Source: Nostoc sp. LEGE 06077 (GTDB lineage Bacteria; Cyanobacteriota; Cyanobacteriia; Cyanobacteriales; Nostocaceae). Taken from it: 64,000 bases of DNA. The number at the start of each line of letters is the position of its first letter. Position 1 is the first letter of the stretch. The DNA lies in NCBI RefSeq assembly GCF_015207705.1, contig NZ_JADEWI010000011.1, positions 93,111-157,110 on the forward strand, read 5' to 3'. Below the pieces are notes generated by a model. That model was not told where the DNA came from, searched no databases, and saw only the letters and a list, made by a program, of their open reading frames with translations. The translations under genes and the position numbers were made by a program. This document shows, in pieces, positions 28,387-36,385 of the stretch.

Positions 28387-29946
28387 ATGAGCGAAAAAGA
28401 GCAAAAAGAGCAAAACCAGGCACCGATTGGGGGTGTAGAAAAAATTCGGACAATGATTGAGGGCTTTGATGATATTAGTCATGGTGGTTTGCCAGTAGGT
28501 AGAACCACCTTAGTCAGCGGCACCTCTGGTACAGGTAAAACCTTATTATCTCTGCAATTTCTCTATAACGGCATTACCTATTTTGATGAGCCAGGCGTAT
28601 TTGTTACCTTTGAAGAATCGCCTAGCGACATTATTAAAAATGCTCATATTTTTGGTTGGAACTTACAGCGTTTAATTGATGAAGGCAAGTTATTTATTCT
28701 TGATGCTTCTCCAGATCCTGAAGGTCAAGATATTGTTGGTAATTTTGACCTTTCAGCATTAATTGAGCGCTTGCAATATGCCATTCGCAAATATAAAGCC
28801 AAGCGAGTTTCTATTGACTCAATTACCGCAGTATTTCAGCAATATGAAGCTGTTGGAGTCGTCAGACGAGAAATTTTTCGCCTTGTAGCCCGACTCAAAC
28901 AATTGAATGTTACCACCATCATTACTACCGAACGAGGTGAAGAATACGGCCCAGTGGCATCTTTTGGAGTTGAGGAATTTGTTTCGGATAACGTGGTAAT
29001 TGTCAGGAATGTATTAGAAGGAGAACGTCGTCGACGGACGAGCGAAATCCTCAAGCTACGTGGCACAACTCACATGAAGGGTGAGTATCCTTTTACAATT
29101 ACCAATGCTGGAGTCAACATCTTCCCTCTAGGCGCAATGCGCTTAACGCAAAGGTCTTCTAATGTCCGCGTTTCTTCGGGTGTCAAAACACTAGATGAGA
29201 TGTGTGGTGGTGGTTTCTTTAAAGATTCGATTATTTTAACAACAGGAGCGACCGGTACGGGGAAAACACTACTTGTAAGTAAATTTTTACAAAATGGCTG
29301 TGTTAATGGTGAACGTGCCATTTTATTTGCTTATGAAGAATCACGCGCTCAGTTGTCACGGAATGCTTCCTCTTGGGGAATTGATTTTGAGGAATTAGAA
29401 GATCAAGGGTTACTCAAAATTATTTGTACCTATCCCGAATCAACTGGTTTAGAAGATCACTTACAAATTATTAAGTCAGAAATTGCTAATTTTAAACCAG
29501 CTAGAATCGCCATTGACTCACTCTCAGCCCTAGCAAGAGGCGTGAGTAATAATGCTTTTCGCCAGTTTGTAATTGGTGTAACTGGTTATGCCAAGCAAGA
29601 AGAAATCACTGGTTTTTTTACCAACACAACTGACCAATTTATGGGGTCTCATTCCATTACTGACTCACATATTTCGACAATTACTGACACAATTTTGATG
29701 TTGCAGTACGTAGAAATTCGTGGGGAAATGTCGCGGGCAATTAACGTATTTAAAATGCGAGGTTCGTGGCACGATAAGGGAATTCGTGAGTATAATATTA
29801 CGGCTGACGGCCCAGAAATTAAAGATTCTTTCCGGAATTATGAAAGGATTGTCAGTGGTGCGCCTACCCGCGTTAGCATCGACGAAAAGGCAGAACTTTC
29901 ACGCATAGTTAAAAGTTTTGAAGACAAACGGAGTACCGATTCCTAA
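28387..29946 (+). CDS. kaiC: Circadian clock ATPase/kinase KaiC
   Basis: Hexameric double-domain RecA-like ATPase at the centre of the clock. 519 residues, as in Synechococcus. CI domain Walker A GTSGTGKT (about 47-54) and CII Walker A GATGTGKT (about 288-295) are intact. Catalytic Glu pairs are visible in TFEESP and AYEESR. The CII phosphorylation pair is Ser430-Thr431 in SHISTITD, equivalent to Ser431/Thr432 of Synechococcus. The C-terminal A-loop/tail (PTRVSIDEKAELSRIVKSF) that KaiA binds is also present. The protein therefore looks fully functional. Confidence 0.98.
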   Translation: MSEKEQKEQNQAPIGGVEKIRTMIEGFDDISHGGLPVGRTTLVSGTSGTGKTLLSLQFLYNGITYFDEPGVFVTFEESPSDIIKNAHIFGWNLQRLIDEGKLFILDASPDPEGQDIVGNFDLSALIERLQYAIRKYKAKRVSIDSITAVFQQYEAVGVVRREIFRLVARLKQLNVTTIITTERGEEYGPVASFGVEEFVSDNVVIVRNVLEGERRRRTSEILKLRGTTHMKGEYPFTITNAGVNIFPLGAMRLTQRSSNVRVSSGVKTLDEMCGGGFFKDSIILTTGATGTGKTLLVSKFLQNGCVNGERAILFAYEESRAQLSRNASSWGIDFEELEDQGLLKIICTYPESTGLEDHLQIIKSEIANFKPARIAIDSLSALARGVSNNAFRQFVIGVTGYAKQEEITGFFTNTTDQFMGSHSITDSHISTITDTILMLQYVEIRGEMSRAINVFKMRGSWHDKGIREYNITADGPEIKDSFRNYERIVSGAPTRVSIDEKAELSRIVKSFEDKRSTDS

Positions 29947-29996
29947 ATTTGGTATCGTGCTATATCCCTTCTTCAATTTAGTATCGTGCTATATTC
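29945..29996. repeat. Direct repeat behind kaiC
   Basis: AATTTGGTATCGTGCTATAT and AATTTAGTATCGTGCTATAT, 29 bp apart, immediately after the kaiC stop and upstream of the TolC-like gene. One mismatch in 20. It could be a binding site duplication or a slipped copy. Confidence 0.8.
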
Positions 29997-30050
29997 TGTG
30001 GTGAAGAAAAGGTTTCTGCCGCTAGATTGATTTTCGTGTGAGGGGATGCG

Positions 30051-32270
30051 GTGAAAGGACAGCAATTATTTCATAAAAGACAGCAATTATTTCATACTTT
30101 CTTACCTGGCGTAACAGCAGCGGTATTAACCACCCAGCCCGCCTGGGCTGGAACAGTCAAGGTAATTAGCATACAAGCAAAATCTACTCCTAGTGTTGTG
30201 ACTTTCACTCAAAGTCATAACTTAGTGGCGGACAATACAAATATGCAACTGCCGAAAACTGCCAACCAGATTTTTCCAGATTTAGTCTCTAATTCTGAGT
30301 TGACTACATTCAATGTGCCGAATTTAAGTAATCAAAGTAACCCAGGCACATTGACAGAAAATACTGGTGTACCGCTGGCACAAATATCTCAGAAAAATCC
30401 AGGTGGTTTTGTCGATTCGACACCCACTTTAAATTTTTCTCAAAATTCAACGCAGCGTAATTCCCGCAAAATTCAAAAACAAAAAAAATCAGCTACGGCT
30501 GCAAGAGAGAAATTAAATAATACATCTGTCAATTCTGCTACTTCTCAACCTGCTGTTATTCAAAAAAACCCAGTTTTCCTATCTGCAATTCAACAGCCAG
30601 CAGCATCAAAGCCAAGTTTAAAAACTCAATTGCCAATTAAGAGGGTAGGGGCAGCGCGGCTGTTGGCAGTGGGAAGTTGTTCGCAACAAATAGGGATATC
30701 AACTACGTTGTCTTTGTATTCTAGAGGTTGTGAGCAGCACAAGTTGACTGGAGAACTGACTGCACAAAACAACACTGCAACACCAGAACCGACTGAAGCA
30801 GCACCAGCTACTACTGTGCCGAGTAGTACTGATTCTACTCCTGCTGAGGTAGCACCAACGGCTACTCCAACTTCACCGGAAGCAGCACCGAATGCTCCAG
30901 TTCCTAGCAATGTGAGTCCGAATTCTGGTGGTGCTGTCCAAGTTCCCGAAAACTTGATTCCTAGCGCCAATTCGCTGCAATATCCCACAAAGACAGAGGA
31001 AGTCACAGTTCAAGGCAATCAACCGATTACTTTAGAACAGGCTTTGGAATTAGCACGCCGGAATAATCGGGAACTACAGGTATCTGTATTGCAGCTAAAA
31101 CGCAGCCAAGCAGCTTTACAGGAAGCTCAAGCAGCTTTATATCCCTCGGTTGATTTGAGTGCGGATGTGACTCGCAGTCAGTCGGCTTCTAGCCAGCTGC
31201 AAGATACTTTAAGTAGCCGCGCCGGGGTAAGATCTAACAACGATGAACCGAGTACAGGTTTTAATGGTCAAGCCCAGTTGACATACAACATCTACACTTC
31301 GGGAAGACGGCAAGCCGCTATCAAAGAAGCTGAGGAACAGGTACGGTTCAATGAATTGGATGTGGAGCGCCAATCTGAAGAAATCCGCCTGAACGTTAGT
31401 ACTCAATATTACGACTTGCAAGAAGCCGATGAGCAAGTACGTATTGCCCAGTCAGCTGTGGAAAATGCCCAAGCGAGTTTGCGTGATGCTGAAGCCTTAG
31501 AGCGTGCCGGAGTTGGTACTCGCTTCGATGTTTTGCGATCGCAAGTAAATTTAGCCAATGCTCAACAAGATTTGACTAATGCGATTTCCAATCAGCTGAT
31601 AGCCCGACGGCAGTTAGTAACTACCCTAAGTTTGCCGCAAAATATCACTATTAGTACGGCAGATGCGGTGCAATTAGCTGGTTTGTGGAACAGGTCATTA
31701 GAAGACAGTATCATTCTGGCTTTTCAAAATCGCCCAGAACTACGACAGCAGTTGGCTCAACGTAATATCAGTGAACAACAGCGCCGACAAGCATTAGCCG
31801 CTAATCTACCACAATTGAGTTTTGTGGCTAACTACAACTTGTTGGATCAGTTCGATGATAGCGTCAGCATTACTGATGGTTATTCTGTTGGGCTAAGAGC
31901 TAGTTGGAATTTATTTGATGGTGGAGCAGCCCGCGCCAGAGCATCTCAAGCAAGAGCTAATATTGCGATCGCGGAAACACAATTTTCTGAGCAGCGTAAC
32001 CAAGTCCGCTTCCAAGTAGAACAAGCTTTTTCTACCCAACGAGCTAATTTAGACAACGTTCAAACAGCTAATACTGCTTTAGAACAAGCTAGAGAAGCTC
32101 TCCGGTTAGCAAGGTTACGCTTCCAAGCTGGGGTAGGTACACAAACTGATGTAATTAACTCAGAAACTGACTTAACAAGAGCAGAAGGTAATCGAGTCAC
32201 GGCTATCTTAAATTACAATCGTGCCTTAGCTCGGTTACAGCGTGCAGTTACCGCTAGGTCATTGCGTTAA
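30051..32270 (+). CDS. hgdD: TolC-family outer membrane efflux protein, HgdD-like
   Basis: Outer-membrane channel of tripartite export systems. In Anabaena the TolC homologue HgdD works with DevBCA to export heterocyst glycolipids and, from memory, lies next to kaiC as here. 739 residues: signal peptide (LPGVTAAVLTTQPAWAG, about 20-36), a long low-complexity Ser/Thr/Pro/Ala-rich region (about 40-315) and a TolC/OEP repeat domain (about 325-735, starting ITLEQALELARRNN and containing the duplicated helical hairpins). Start is GTG 30051 behind AGGGG. The first codons contain a tandem duplication: GACAGCAATTATTTCATA occurs twice, giving QQLFHKRQQLFH. Confidence 0.88.
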   Translation: MKGQQLFHKRQQLFHTFLPGVTAAVLTTQPAWAGTVKVISIQAKSTPSVVTFTQSHNLVADNTNMQLPKTANQIFPDLVSNSELTTFNVPNLSNQSNPGTLTENTGVPLAQISQKNPGGFVDSTPTLNFSQNSTQRNSRKIQKQKKSATAAREKLNNTSVNSATSQPAVIQKNPVFLSAIQQPAASKPSLKTQLPIKRVGAARLLAVGSCSQQIGISTTLSLYSRGCEQHKLTGELTAQNNTATPEPTEAAPATTVPSSTDSTPAEVAPTATPTSPEAAPNAPVPSNVSPNSGGAVQVPENLIPSANSLQYPTKTEEVTVQGNQPITLEQALELARRNNRELQVSVLQLKRSQAALQEAQAALYPSVDLSADVTRSQSASSQLQDTLSSRAGVRSNNDEPSTGFNGQAQLTYNIYTSGRRQAAIKEAEEQVRFNELDVERQSEEIRLNVSTQYYDLQEADEQVRIAQSAVENAQASLRDAEALERAGVGTRFDVLRSQVNLANAQQDLTNAISNQLIARRQLVTTLSLPQNITISTADAVQLAGLWNRSLEDSIILAFQNRPELRQQLAQRNISEQQRRQALAANLPQLSFVANYNLLDQFDDSVSITDGYSVGLRASWNLFDGGAARARASQARANIAIAETQFSEQRNQVRFQVEQAFSTQRANLDNVQTANTALEQAREALRLARLRFQAGVGTQTDVINSETDLTRAEGNRVTAILNYNRALARLQRAVTARSLR

Positions 32271-32274
32271 TTAG

Positions 32275-32390
32275 TCTATGGTCAATAGTCAATAGTTATA
32301 GACTGAGAGTTGAAATTTTTAACTCTGGACTATTGACTCTGGACTATTGACTCTAGACTGTTGACTATGGACTATTGACTATTGACTACC
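32275..32390. repeat. Heptanucleotide repeat region with inverted halves
   Basis: Seven-nt words ending GACT (CTGGACT, ATTGACT, CTAGACT, GTTGACT, ATGGACT, ATTGACT) run in tandem up to the ATG at 32392. The left part (GGTCAATAGTCAATAG) is their inverse, and a near-palindrome AGAGTTGAAATTTTTAACTCT lies at the turn. The whole could fold into one long hairpin in the leader of the next gene. Confidence 0.8.
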
Positions 32391-32391
32391 C

Positions 32392-32790
32392 ATGACTCAA
32401 GTTACATCACAAGAAATTGCCTTATTTCGTTCTCAGTTAATCGATGATCCCGTAGCGATGGAAGTGCTGGATTTGATTGAAGACTGTGAAGGAGATTTAG
32501 AAGATGCAGCCATGACACTCGCTATCAAAGCCGGACAAGAACCAGAAAGGGCAAATTCTGAATGGTTAGATGCTTTAGCGAAAAAATGGCGGGCGGTAAT
32601 TTGTGAAGCAGAATTTAGAGAAGAATTACTGAATAACACTATTCTAGGGATGATGGCGCACCTCAAAACAATGCCAACTTTTCCCAAAATTTTAGCGACA
32701 CCAGTTTTAATCTATGTCCTCAAACAAGGTGTGAACAATTTTTGTGAACCATTGGATGCCATTAAATCGGAAATGGGGAATGGGGACTAG
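32392..32790 (+). CDS. Conserved-looking cyanobacterial protein of unknown function
   Basis: 132-residue soluble, acidic, mostly helical protein with no signal peptide or membrane segment. Distinctive stretches are MEVLDLIEDCEGDLEDAAM and AHLKTMPTFPKILATPVLIY. I do not recognise a family. Codon use and HIP1-rich surroundings look native. It follows the heptamer repeat region closely, with no obvious ribosome-binding site, and precedes the glycine-rich membrane protein on the same strand. Confidence 0.7.
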   Translation: MTQVTSQEIALFRSQLIDDPVAMEVLDLIEDCEGDLEDAAMTLAIKAGQEPERANSEWLDALAKKWRAVICEAEFREELLNNTILGMMAHLKTMPTFPKILATPVLIYVLKQGVNNFCEPLDAIKSEMGNGD

Positions 32791-32930
32791 GGTTACAAGG
32801 GGAGAATAATAAATCAGCACTCATCACTCATTACTCAGCACGGGCTTTCACCCCGCTACGCTAACAGCACTTTTTTACTGATACCCTGTTAATTAAGGCG
32901 AACTTCTCTCAGACAACTGTTGTTAGATAA

Positions 32931-33431
32931 ATGAATTACCTTGTTGCCGTATTACCAGACCGTATCCAAGCTGAAGCTGCTTATCTAGCTTTGGAAAAAG
33001 ACAGCATCAATAGCACAATCATCGGTAGAGGATATAAAACTGCTGATGAATTTGGTTTGATTGATCCCAAAGAGCAAGCTAAAAAACAAGCAAAGCTGAT
33101 GGCATTTTGGTTAGTGCCATTTGGCTTTTTTGCGGGTTTTACCTTTAGCGTCATCACGGGTTTAGATACTTTTGCCTGGGCGGGTGAAATTGGCAATCAC
33201 GTTGTTGGCGGACTGCTAGGCGCTGGTAGTGGCGCTATGGGTAGTGTATTTGTTGGTGGTGGAGTAGGTATGCTTGCAGGCAGTGGTGATGCTTTACCCT
33301 ATCGCAATCGCTTAGATGCTGGAAAATATTTAATTGTGGTTCAGGGTTCGGAAATTCTGACTCGCCAAGCAACCAGGATAATACGTCAGTTTGAACCAGA
33401 AAATATCCAAGGCTATGCAGAAGGGAAATAA
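32931..33431 (+). CDS. Small glycine-rich membrane protein of unknown function
   Basis: 166 residues. A soluble N-terminal part (about 1-58, MNYLVAVLPDRIQAEAAYLAL) resembles a regulatory ferredoxin-like strand pattern; it is followed by a hydrophobic segment AFWLVPFGFFAGFTFSVITG (about 62-81) and a glycine-rich helix (about 92-120), then a second soluble strand pattern (YLIVVQGSEILTRQATRI). This looks like a 'general stress/DUF1269'-type layout of a membrane-inserted glycine zipper between soluble parts, but that is a resemblance only. Confidence 0.7.
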   Translation: MNYLVAVLPDRIQAEAAYLALEKDSINSTIIGRGYKTADEFGLIDPKEQAKKQAKLMAFWLVPFGFFAGFTFSVITGLDTFAWAGEIGNHVVGGLLGAGSGAMGSVFVGGGVGMLAGSGDALPYRNRLDAGKYLIVVQGSEILTRQATRIIRQFEPENIQGYAEGK

Positions 33432-33476
33432 GTGTGTATGGGTGTAGGATTGACCAATGATTATTGACTTTTGATC

Positions 33477-34256
33477 ATGTTGCCACGAGAAGAACTTTTA
33501 AAGGGTGTAGAAAATCGAGATAGTGTTGCGCGTGTGATTGATCATGCGGAACAAGCGATCAAAACGTGGGAAGTTGTTTTGACGGATTTTTTATCGCCGC
33601 CAGAATTAGCAGAAATTCAACGAGTTTTCAGCCGATTAACTGAGGTGCAGTTGCTGGCTTGGGGTGGATATCCTCAAGCAGAACGCCAAAGAATGGCGAT
33701 CGCCCGTGGGGAACTTCCCCTGGAACAATCACAAGTTGCGCTGGTTGTCTTAGAAGTTGCCGGCAATTTTTTATTTGATACAGCTACTCACCGGGACTTT
33801 TTAGGTGCAATGTTAGGCACAGGAATTGTCCGGGAGAAGACTGGAGATATTATTGTTTTGGGCGAACGCGGGGCGCAAGTAATTGTTGTGCCAGAAATGG
33901 CAGAATTTTTAGAAATGAATCTGCAACAGGTGCGATCGGTTCCTGTGAAAACCCAGCGGATTGACATTAGTGAGTTAAAAATCCGCGAACCGAAGAAAAA
34001 AGAATTAACGACTGTAGAGGCTTCTTTAAGATTAGATGCGATCGCCAGTGCTGGTTTTGGGATGTCTCGCAGCAAAATGGTTGATTTAATTGATGCTGGC
34101 GATGTGCGCGTCAACTGGAAGGATATTACCCAAGCTAGTTTTCAAGTCAAATCCGGCGATTTAGTAGCGATTCGCGGTAAAGGACGTTTAGAAGTGGGTG
34201 AAGTGGCAATTACGAAAAAAGACCGTTACCGTGTCCAACTGACGCGTTATATGTAA
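33477..34256 (+). CDS. S4-domain RNA-binding protein ('photosystem II S4 domain' family)
   Basis: Similar to the YlmH-like family annotated in cyanobacteria and plants as photosystem II S4 domain protein. About 259 residues: an N-terminal alpha/beta domain (LTEVQLLAWGGYPQAERQR, about 57-75; GDIIVLGERGAQVIV) and a C-terminal S4 domain (LRLDAIASAGFGMSRSKMVD, about 184-203, then AGDVRVNW and VKSGDLVAIRGKGRLE). S4 domains bind structured RNA such as rRNA. ATG 33477 is preferred to the TTG two codons earlier. In other bacteria this family sits near cell-division genes; here it stands alone. Confidence 0.85.
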   Translation: MLPREELLKGVENRDSVARVIDHAEQAIKTWEVVLTDFLSPPELAEIQRVFSRLTEVQLLAWGGYPQAERQRMAIARGELPLEQSQVALVVLEVAGNFLFDTATHRDFLGAMLGTGIVREKTGDIIVLGERGAQVIVVPEMAEFLEMNLQQVRSVPVKTQRIDISELKIREPKKKELTTVEASLRLDAIASAGFGMSRSKMVDLIDAGDVRVNWKDITQASFQVKSGDLVAIRGKGRLEVGEVAITKKDRYRVQLTRYM

Positions 34257-34285
34257 ACCAAATTCCGCACTTCATTTTTATCCAC

Positions 34286-34489
34286 CTATGCAGTGCGGTC
34301 AATTTCTTCCGTTCTTTTCAATTCTTGTATTAATACTTGGCAGCGTTTCATAGATTCTCTTGCCTCTTGCCTGAACTGTTTAGCTTGCTCTTGGTTAGTT
34401 TCGTACACTTCGGAACCTTTTCGCCTGAGTTCAACGGCTTGCTTACTGAGTTCTTGAATCCGAATCTTTAATTCTTCAATTGTTTTCAT
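34286..34489 (-). CDS. Small coiled-coil protein B of a coupled pair
   Basis: 67 residues, highly charged, predicted as one long helix (MKTIEELKIRIQELSKQAVE with leucine/isoleucine spacing typical of coiled coils). Its ATG at 34489 overlaps the stop of the upstream small gene as ATGA, and a strong Shine-Dalgarno GGAGGAAA lies at 34491-34498, inside the end of that gene. This supports real expression and equal production of both. Function unknown. Confidence 0.65.
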   Translation of the reverse strand: MKTIEELKIRIQELSKQAVELRRKGSEVYETNQEQAKQFRQEARESMKRCQVLIQELKRTEEIDRTA

Positions 34490-34686
34490 CTTTCCTCCAG
34501 TTCTATAATTAAAATTTCTAGATTTTCTGCCTCTTGATAAAGCTTATCTGCTCTACTAGCCAGTAAACTAGCATCATCAAAGTCATTATTTGTGATGGCT
34601 CTGTCATGAGCTTCGTATAATTTATCAATAATTTCTTGTAATTGTGCGTAAGCTTTTAATAAAATATTTATGGTTTCAGGTTTCAT
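34486..34686 (-). CDS. Small coiled-coil protein A of a coupled pair
   Basis: 66 residues, helical and acidic (YAQLQEIIDKLYEAHDRAIT, ADKLYQEAENLEILIIELEE). ATG at 34686 and stop overlapping the start of the downstream partner by 4 bp. The repeated pattern of two helices with a Asn-Asp-Phe-Asp-Asp turn suggests a helical hairpin that could pair with protein B. Not recognised. Confidence 0.65.
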   Translation of the reverse strand: MKPETINILLKAYAQLQEIIDKLYEAHDRAITNNDFDDASLLASRADKLYQEAENLEILIIELEER

Positions 34687-34777
34687 ATTGAGTATAAATT
34701 TAAATATTTTTCTACTGCCTCAATGATTACCACGTAATCATTGAATAAATAATGTTTTAAACTTACCCAAAACCATT

Positions 34778-34806
34778 GTAGAGATGTAGCGTTGCTACAT
34801 CTCTAC
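34778..34806. terminator. Perfect 13-bp hairpin repeat
   Basis: GTAGAGATGTAGC, loop GTT, GCTACATCTCTAC. It lies 28 bp behind the stop of the VOC-like gene (minus strand) and could end its transcript, though the downstream T-run is weak on that strand. The same kind of GTAGAGATGTAGC hairpin is a widespread intergenic repeat in Nostocales genomes. Confidence 0.6.
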
Positions 34807-34834
34807 ATTTTGTCTCAGATTTTCAGTTTTTGGA

Positions 34835-35431
34835 CTAATTTGCCACTTCAGCCAATTCAATAATCCTTCCTTCATAGTCTTTGACTAAGAAATTTAAAGG
34901 CTTTTGGTTGCGAATTTTGAATTTTAAACCACGAGTTTCTACTCGCAATAAAATCATTTCTAAGCAGTCGCGGTCAAAACAAACGTGACGCTGTTGATTT
35001 TTAGTGCCTAAACTAGCGCCAGTAATGACGTGTAACTGGGTATTCTTCTTCAGTTGATACCAAAGTCCTTCGTTAGCATTATTCATCGTTTTGCTAGACC
35101 AACTGGGACTTGTGGACATATATAAAGGATCAATTGCCGTTGTGCCGATGGTTTGTTCATAGTTGTAGTAGTAGTGCAAAGGCACTTCAGCGGCTGGCAA
35201 ATCTAGCAGCCCTTCATACAACTGTCGCGCAATTTCCAAATCGGACACCATAACGGTGTGAACTTTGGGCGCACTGGTGAGGAACATCCACATAGCACCA
35301 GCATAAGCTGCAAGCAGCATTACCATAATGCCTTGAGTAGAAAACAAGCTATCCAAAGGCAGGGATGGTAAAAATGAGCCTAAAGTCAACGGGGCAAGCA
35401 AAAACTGCATCACATTAGCTGCTATAACCAT
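34835..35431 (-). CDS. Membrane-anchored protein with glyoxalase/VOC-like C-terminal domain
   Basis: 198 residues from ATG 35431 (a TTG at 35437 is an alternative). Two hydrophobic segments (about 1-25 and 33-52, including QGIMVMLLAAYAGAMWMFLT) precede a soluble domain with VHTVMVSDLEIARQLYEGLLDLP, the typical first strand and helix of a vicinal-oxygen-chelate (glyoxalase-like) fold, and the matching terminal strand LNFLVKDYEGRIIELAEV. Metal-binding residues cannot be set with confidence. Similar proteins are common hypothetical proteins in cyanobacteria; substrate unknown. Confidence 0.7.
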   Translation of the reverse strand: MVIAANVMQFLLAPLTLGSFLPSLPLDSLFSTQGIMVMLLAAYAGAMWMFLTSAPKVHTVMVSDLEIARQLYEGLLDLPAAEVPLHYYYNYEQTIGTTAIDPLYMSTSPSWSSKTMNNANEGLWYQLKKNTQLHVITGASLGTKNQQRHVCFDRDCLEMILLRVETRGLKFKIRNQKPLNFLVKDYEGRIIELAEVAN

Positions 35432-35557
35432 GAACAAATCGAAAATTGTATAAGGGAGCCGCTTCTATTTTTATTGATAAAGACTAAGATTAAGTCCTTC
35501 TTTCTAGTGTATCAATACTAAAGTAGTCTGAGCTTCAGCAGCAAACAGACCCTGATT

Positions 35558-35599
35558 AAAATTTTATGGGCAAAATTTTACGAGCAAAATTTTACGGGT
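35558..35599. repeat. Three 14-bp tandem units
   Basis: AAAATTTTATGGGC, AAAATTTTACGAGC and AAAATTTTACGGGT in tandem, 57 to 100 bp upstream of the sigma-like gene. Period 14 (or 2 x 7) fits the heptanucleotide-repeat habit of these genomes; regular spacing upstream of a start could also serve a regulator. Confidence 0.85.
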
Positions 35600-35656
35600 T
35601 GCACTCTGGGGCTGTTGTTATAAACATTATCTTAACAACTCTTAGCTAAAAGGCTT

Positions 35657-36295
35657 ATGCAAATTCCTCATTTTCCCGAAACTAACCACCCGCTAGTTAA
35701 GTCGCTGTTTCATCACAATGACCAGGAACTGCTGAGTCTATTTCAACGATATCCAGAGGCTGGCAAGTACTTTACGGTGATTTTTTGCCGTTATAGCCCG
35801 ATAGTCTATACCTTAATTCAACATTCGGCGCGATCGCCTGTCCAGGCAGATTATCTGTTTGCCCTAACTTGGCGACATATTTATTACGAACTCGGTGGGC
35901 TGGATTTAGACAACCCTCAGCCGGGACAAGAAGGCTTAACTTTACAAAATTGGCTAATTAACATTACAGCTTTTTGTATTAACGAAATTGAACTTCCGCC
36001 AACAGAAGCCATTCATTATTCTCTCCAAGCTACTTCCCCACCTTTATGGTGCTATGTAGAAAAAGCTTTAGACCAATTGCCAGCGATATTACGTTTAATG
36101 GTGCTGATGGCGCAAACTTTTCATTGGAGTGAAACGCGAATTGCTGCTTATCTGCAAGCGGAAGGCGAAAGAATTGCCCCTGCCGAAGTAGCCAATTTTC
36201 TCCAAGAAGGCTATCGTATGCTAGAGGACAAATTACCTGCTGATATCCGCGCTATCTACTTGGGAGAAGATTTTGTTCAATCATTAACTACGTAA
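35657..36295 (+). CDS. Sigma-70-like (ECF-type) protein, tentative
   Basis: 212 residues. Residues about 20-85 (ELLSLFQRYPEAGKYFTVIF, then ADYLFALTWRHIYYEL) resemble region 2 of extracytoplasmic-function sigma factors, and residues about 125-200 (ALDQLPAILRLMVLMAQTFH, then WSETRIAAYLQ and AEVANFLQEGYRMLEDKLP) resemble region 4 with its helix-turn-helix. The middle is a linker. The match is divergent: it may be a real alternative sigma factor or a related DNA-binding regulator. No anti-sigma gene is adjacent; the TPR protein 90 bp downstream could be co-transcribed. Confidence 0.5.
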   Translation: MQIPHFPETNHPLVKSLFHHNDQELLSLFQRYPEAGKYFTVIFCRYSPIVYTLIQHSARSPVQADYLFALTWRHIYYELGGLDLDNPQPGQEGLTLQNWLINITAFCINEIELPPTEAIHYSLQATSPPLWCYVEKALDQLPAILRLMVLMAQTFHWSETRIAAYLQAEGERIAPAEVANFLQEGYRMLEDKLPADIRAIYLGEDFVQSLTT

Positions 36296-36385
36296 TATCG
36301 CTGTTACTTAAGGTAATTATGCCGCACACAATAAAACTTTTAATGAAACTTTATACCTTAAGCCGAAATTTCACGGGTAAGTTTT

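Noticed and set aside
35657..36295. Firm call as an ECF sigma factor
   Set aside because: Regions 2 and 4 are only weakly similar and no anti-sigma partner is present, so it is listed as tentative.
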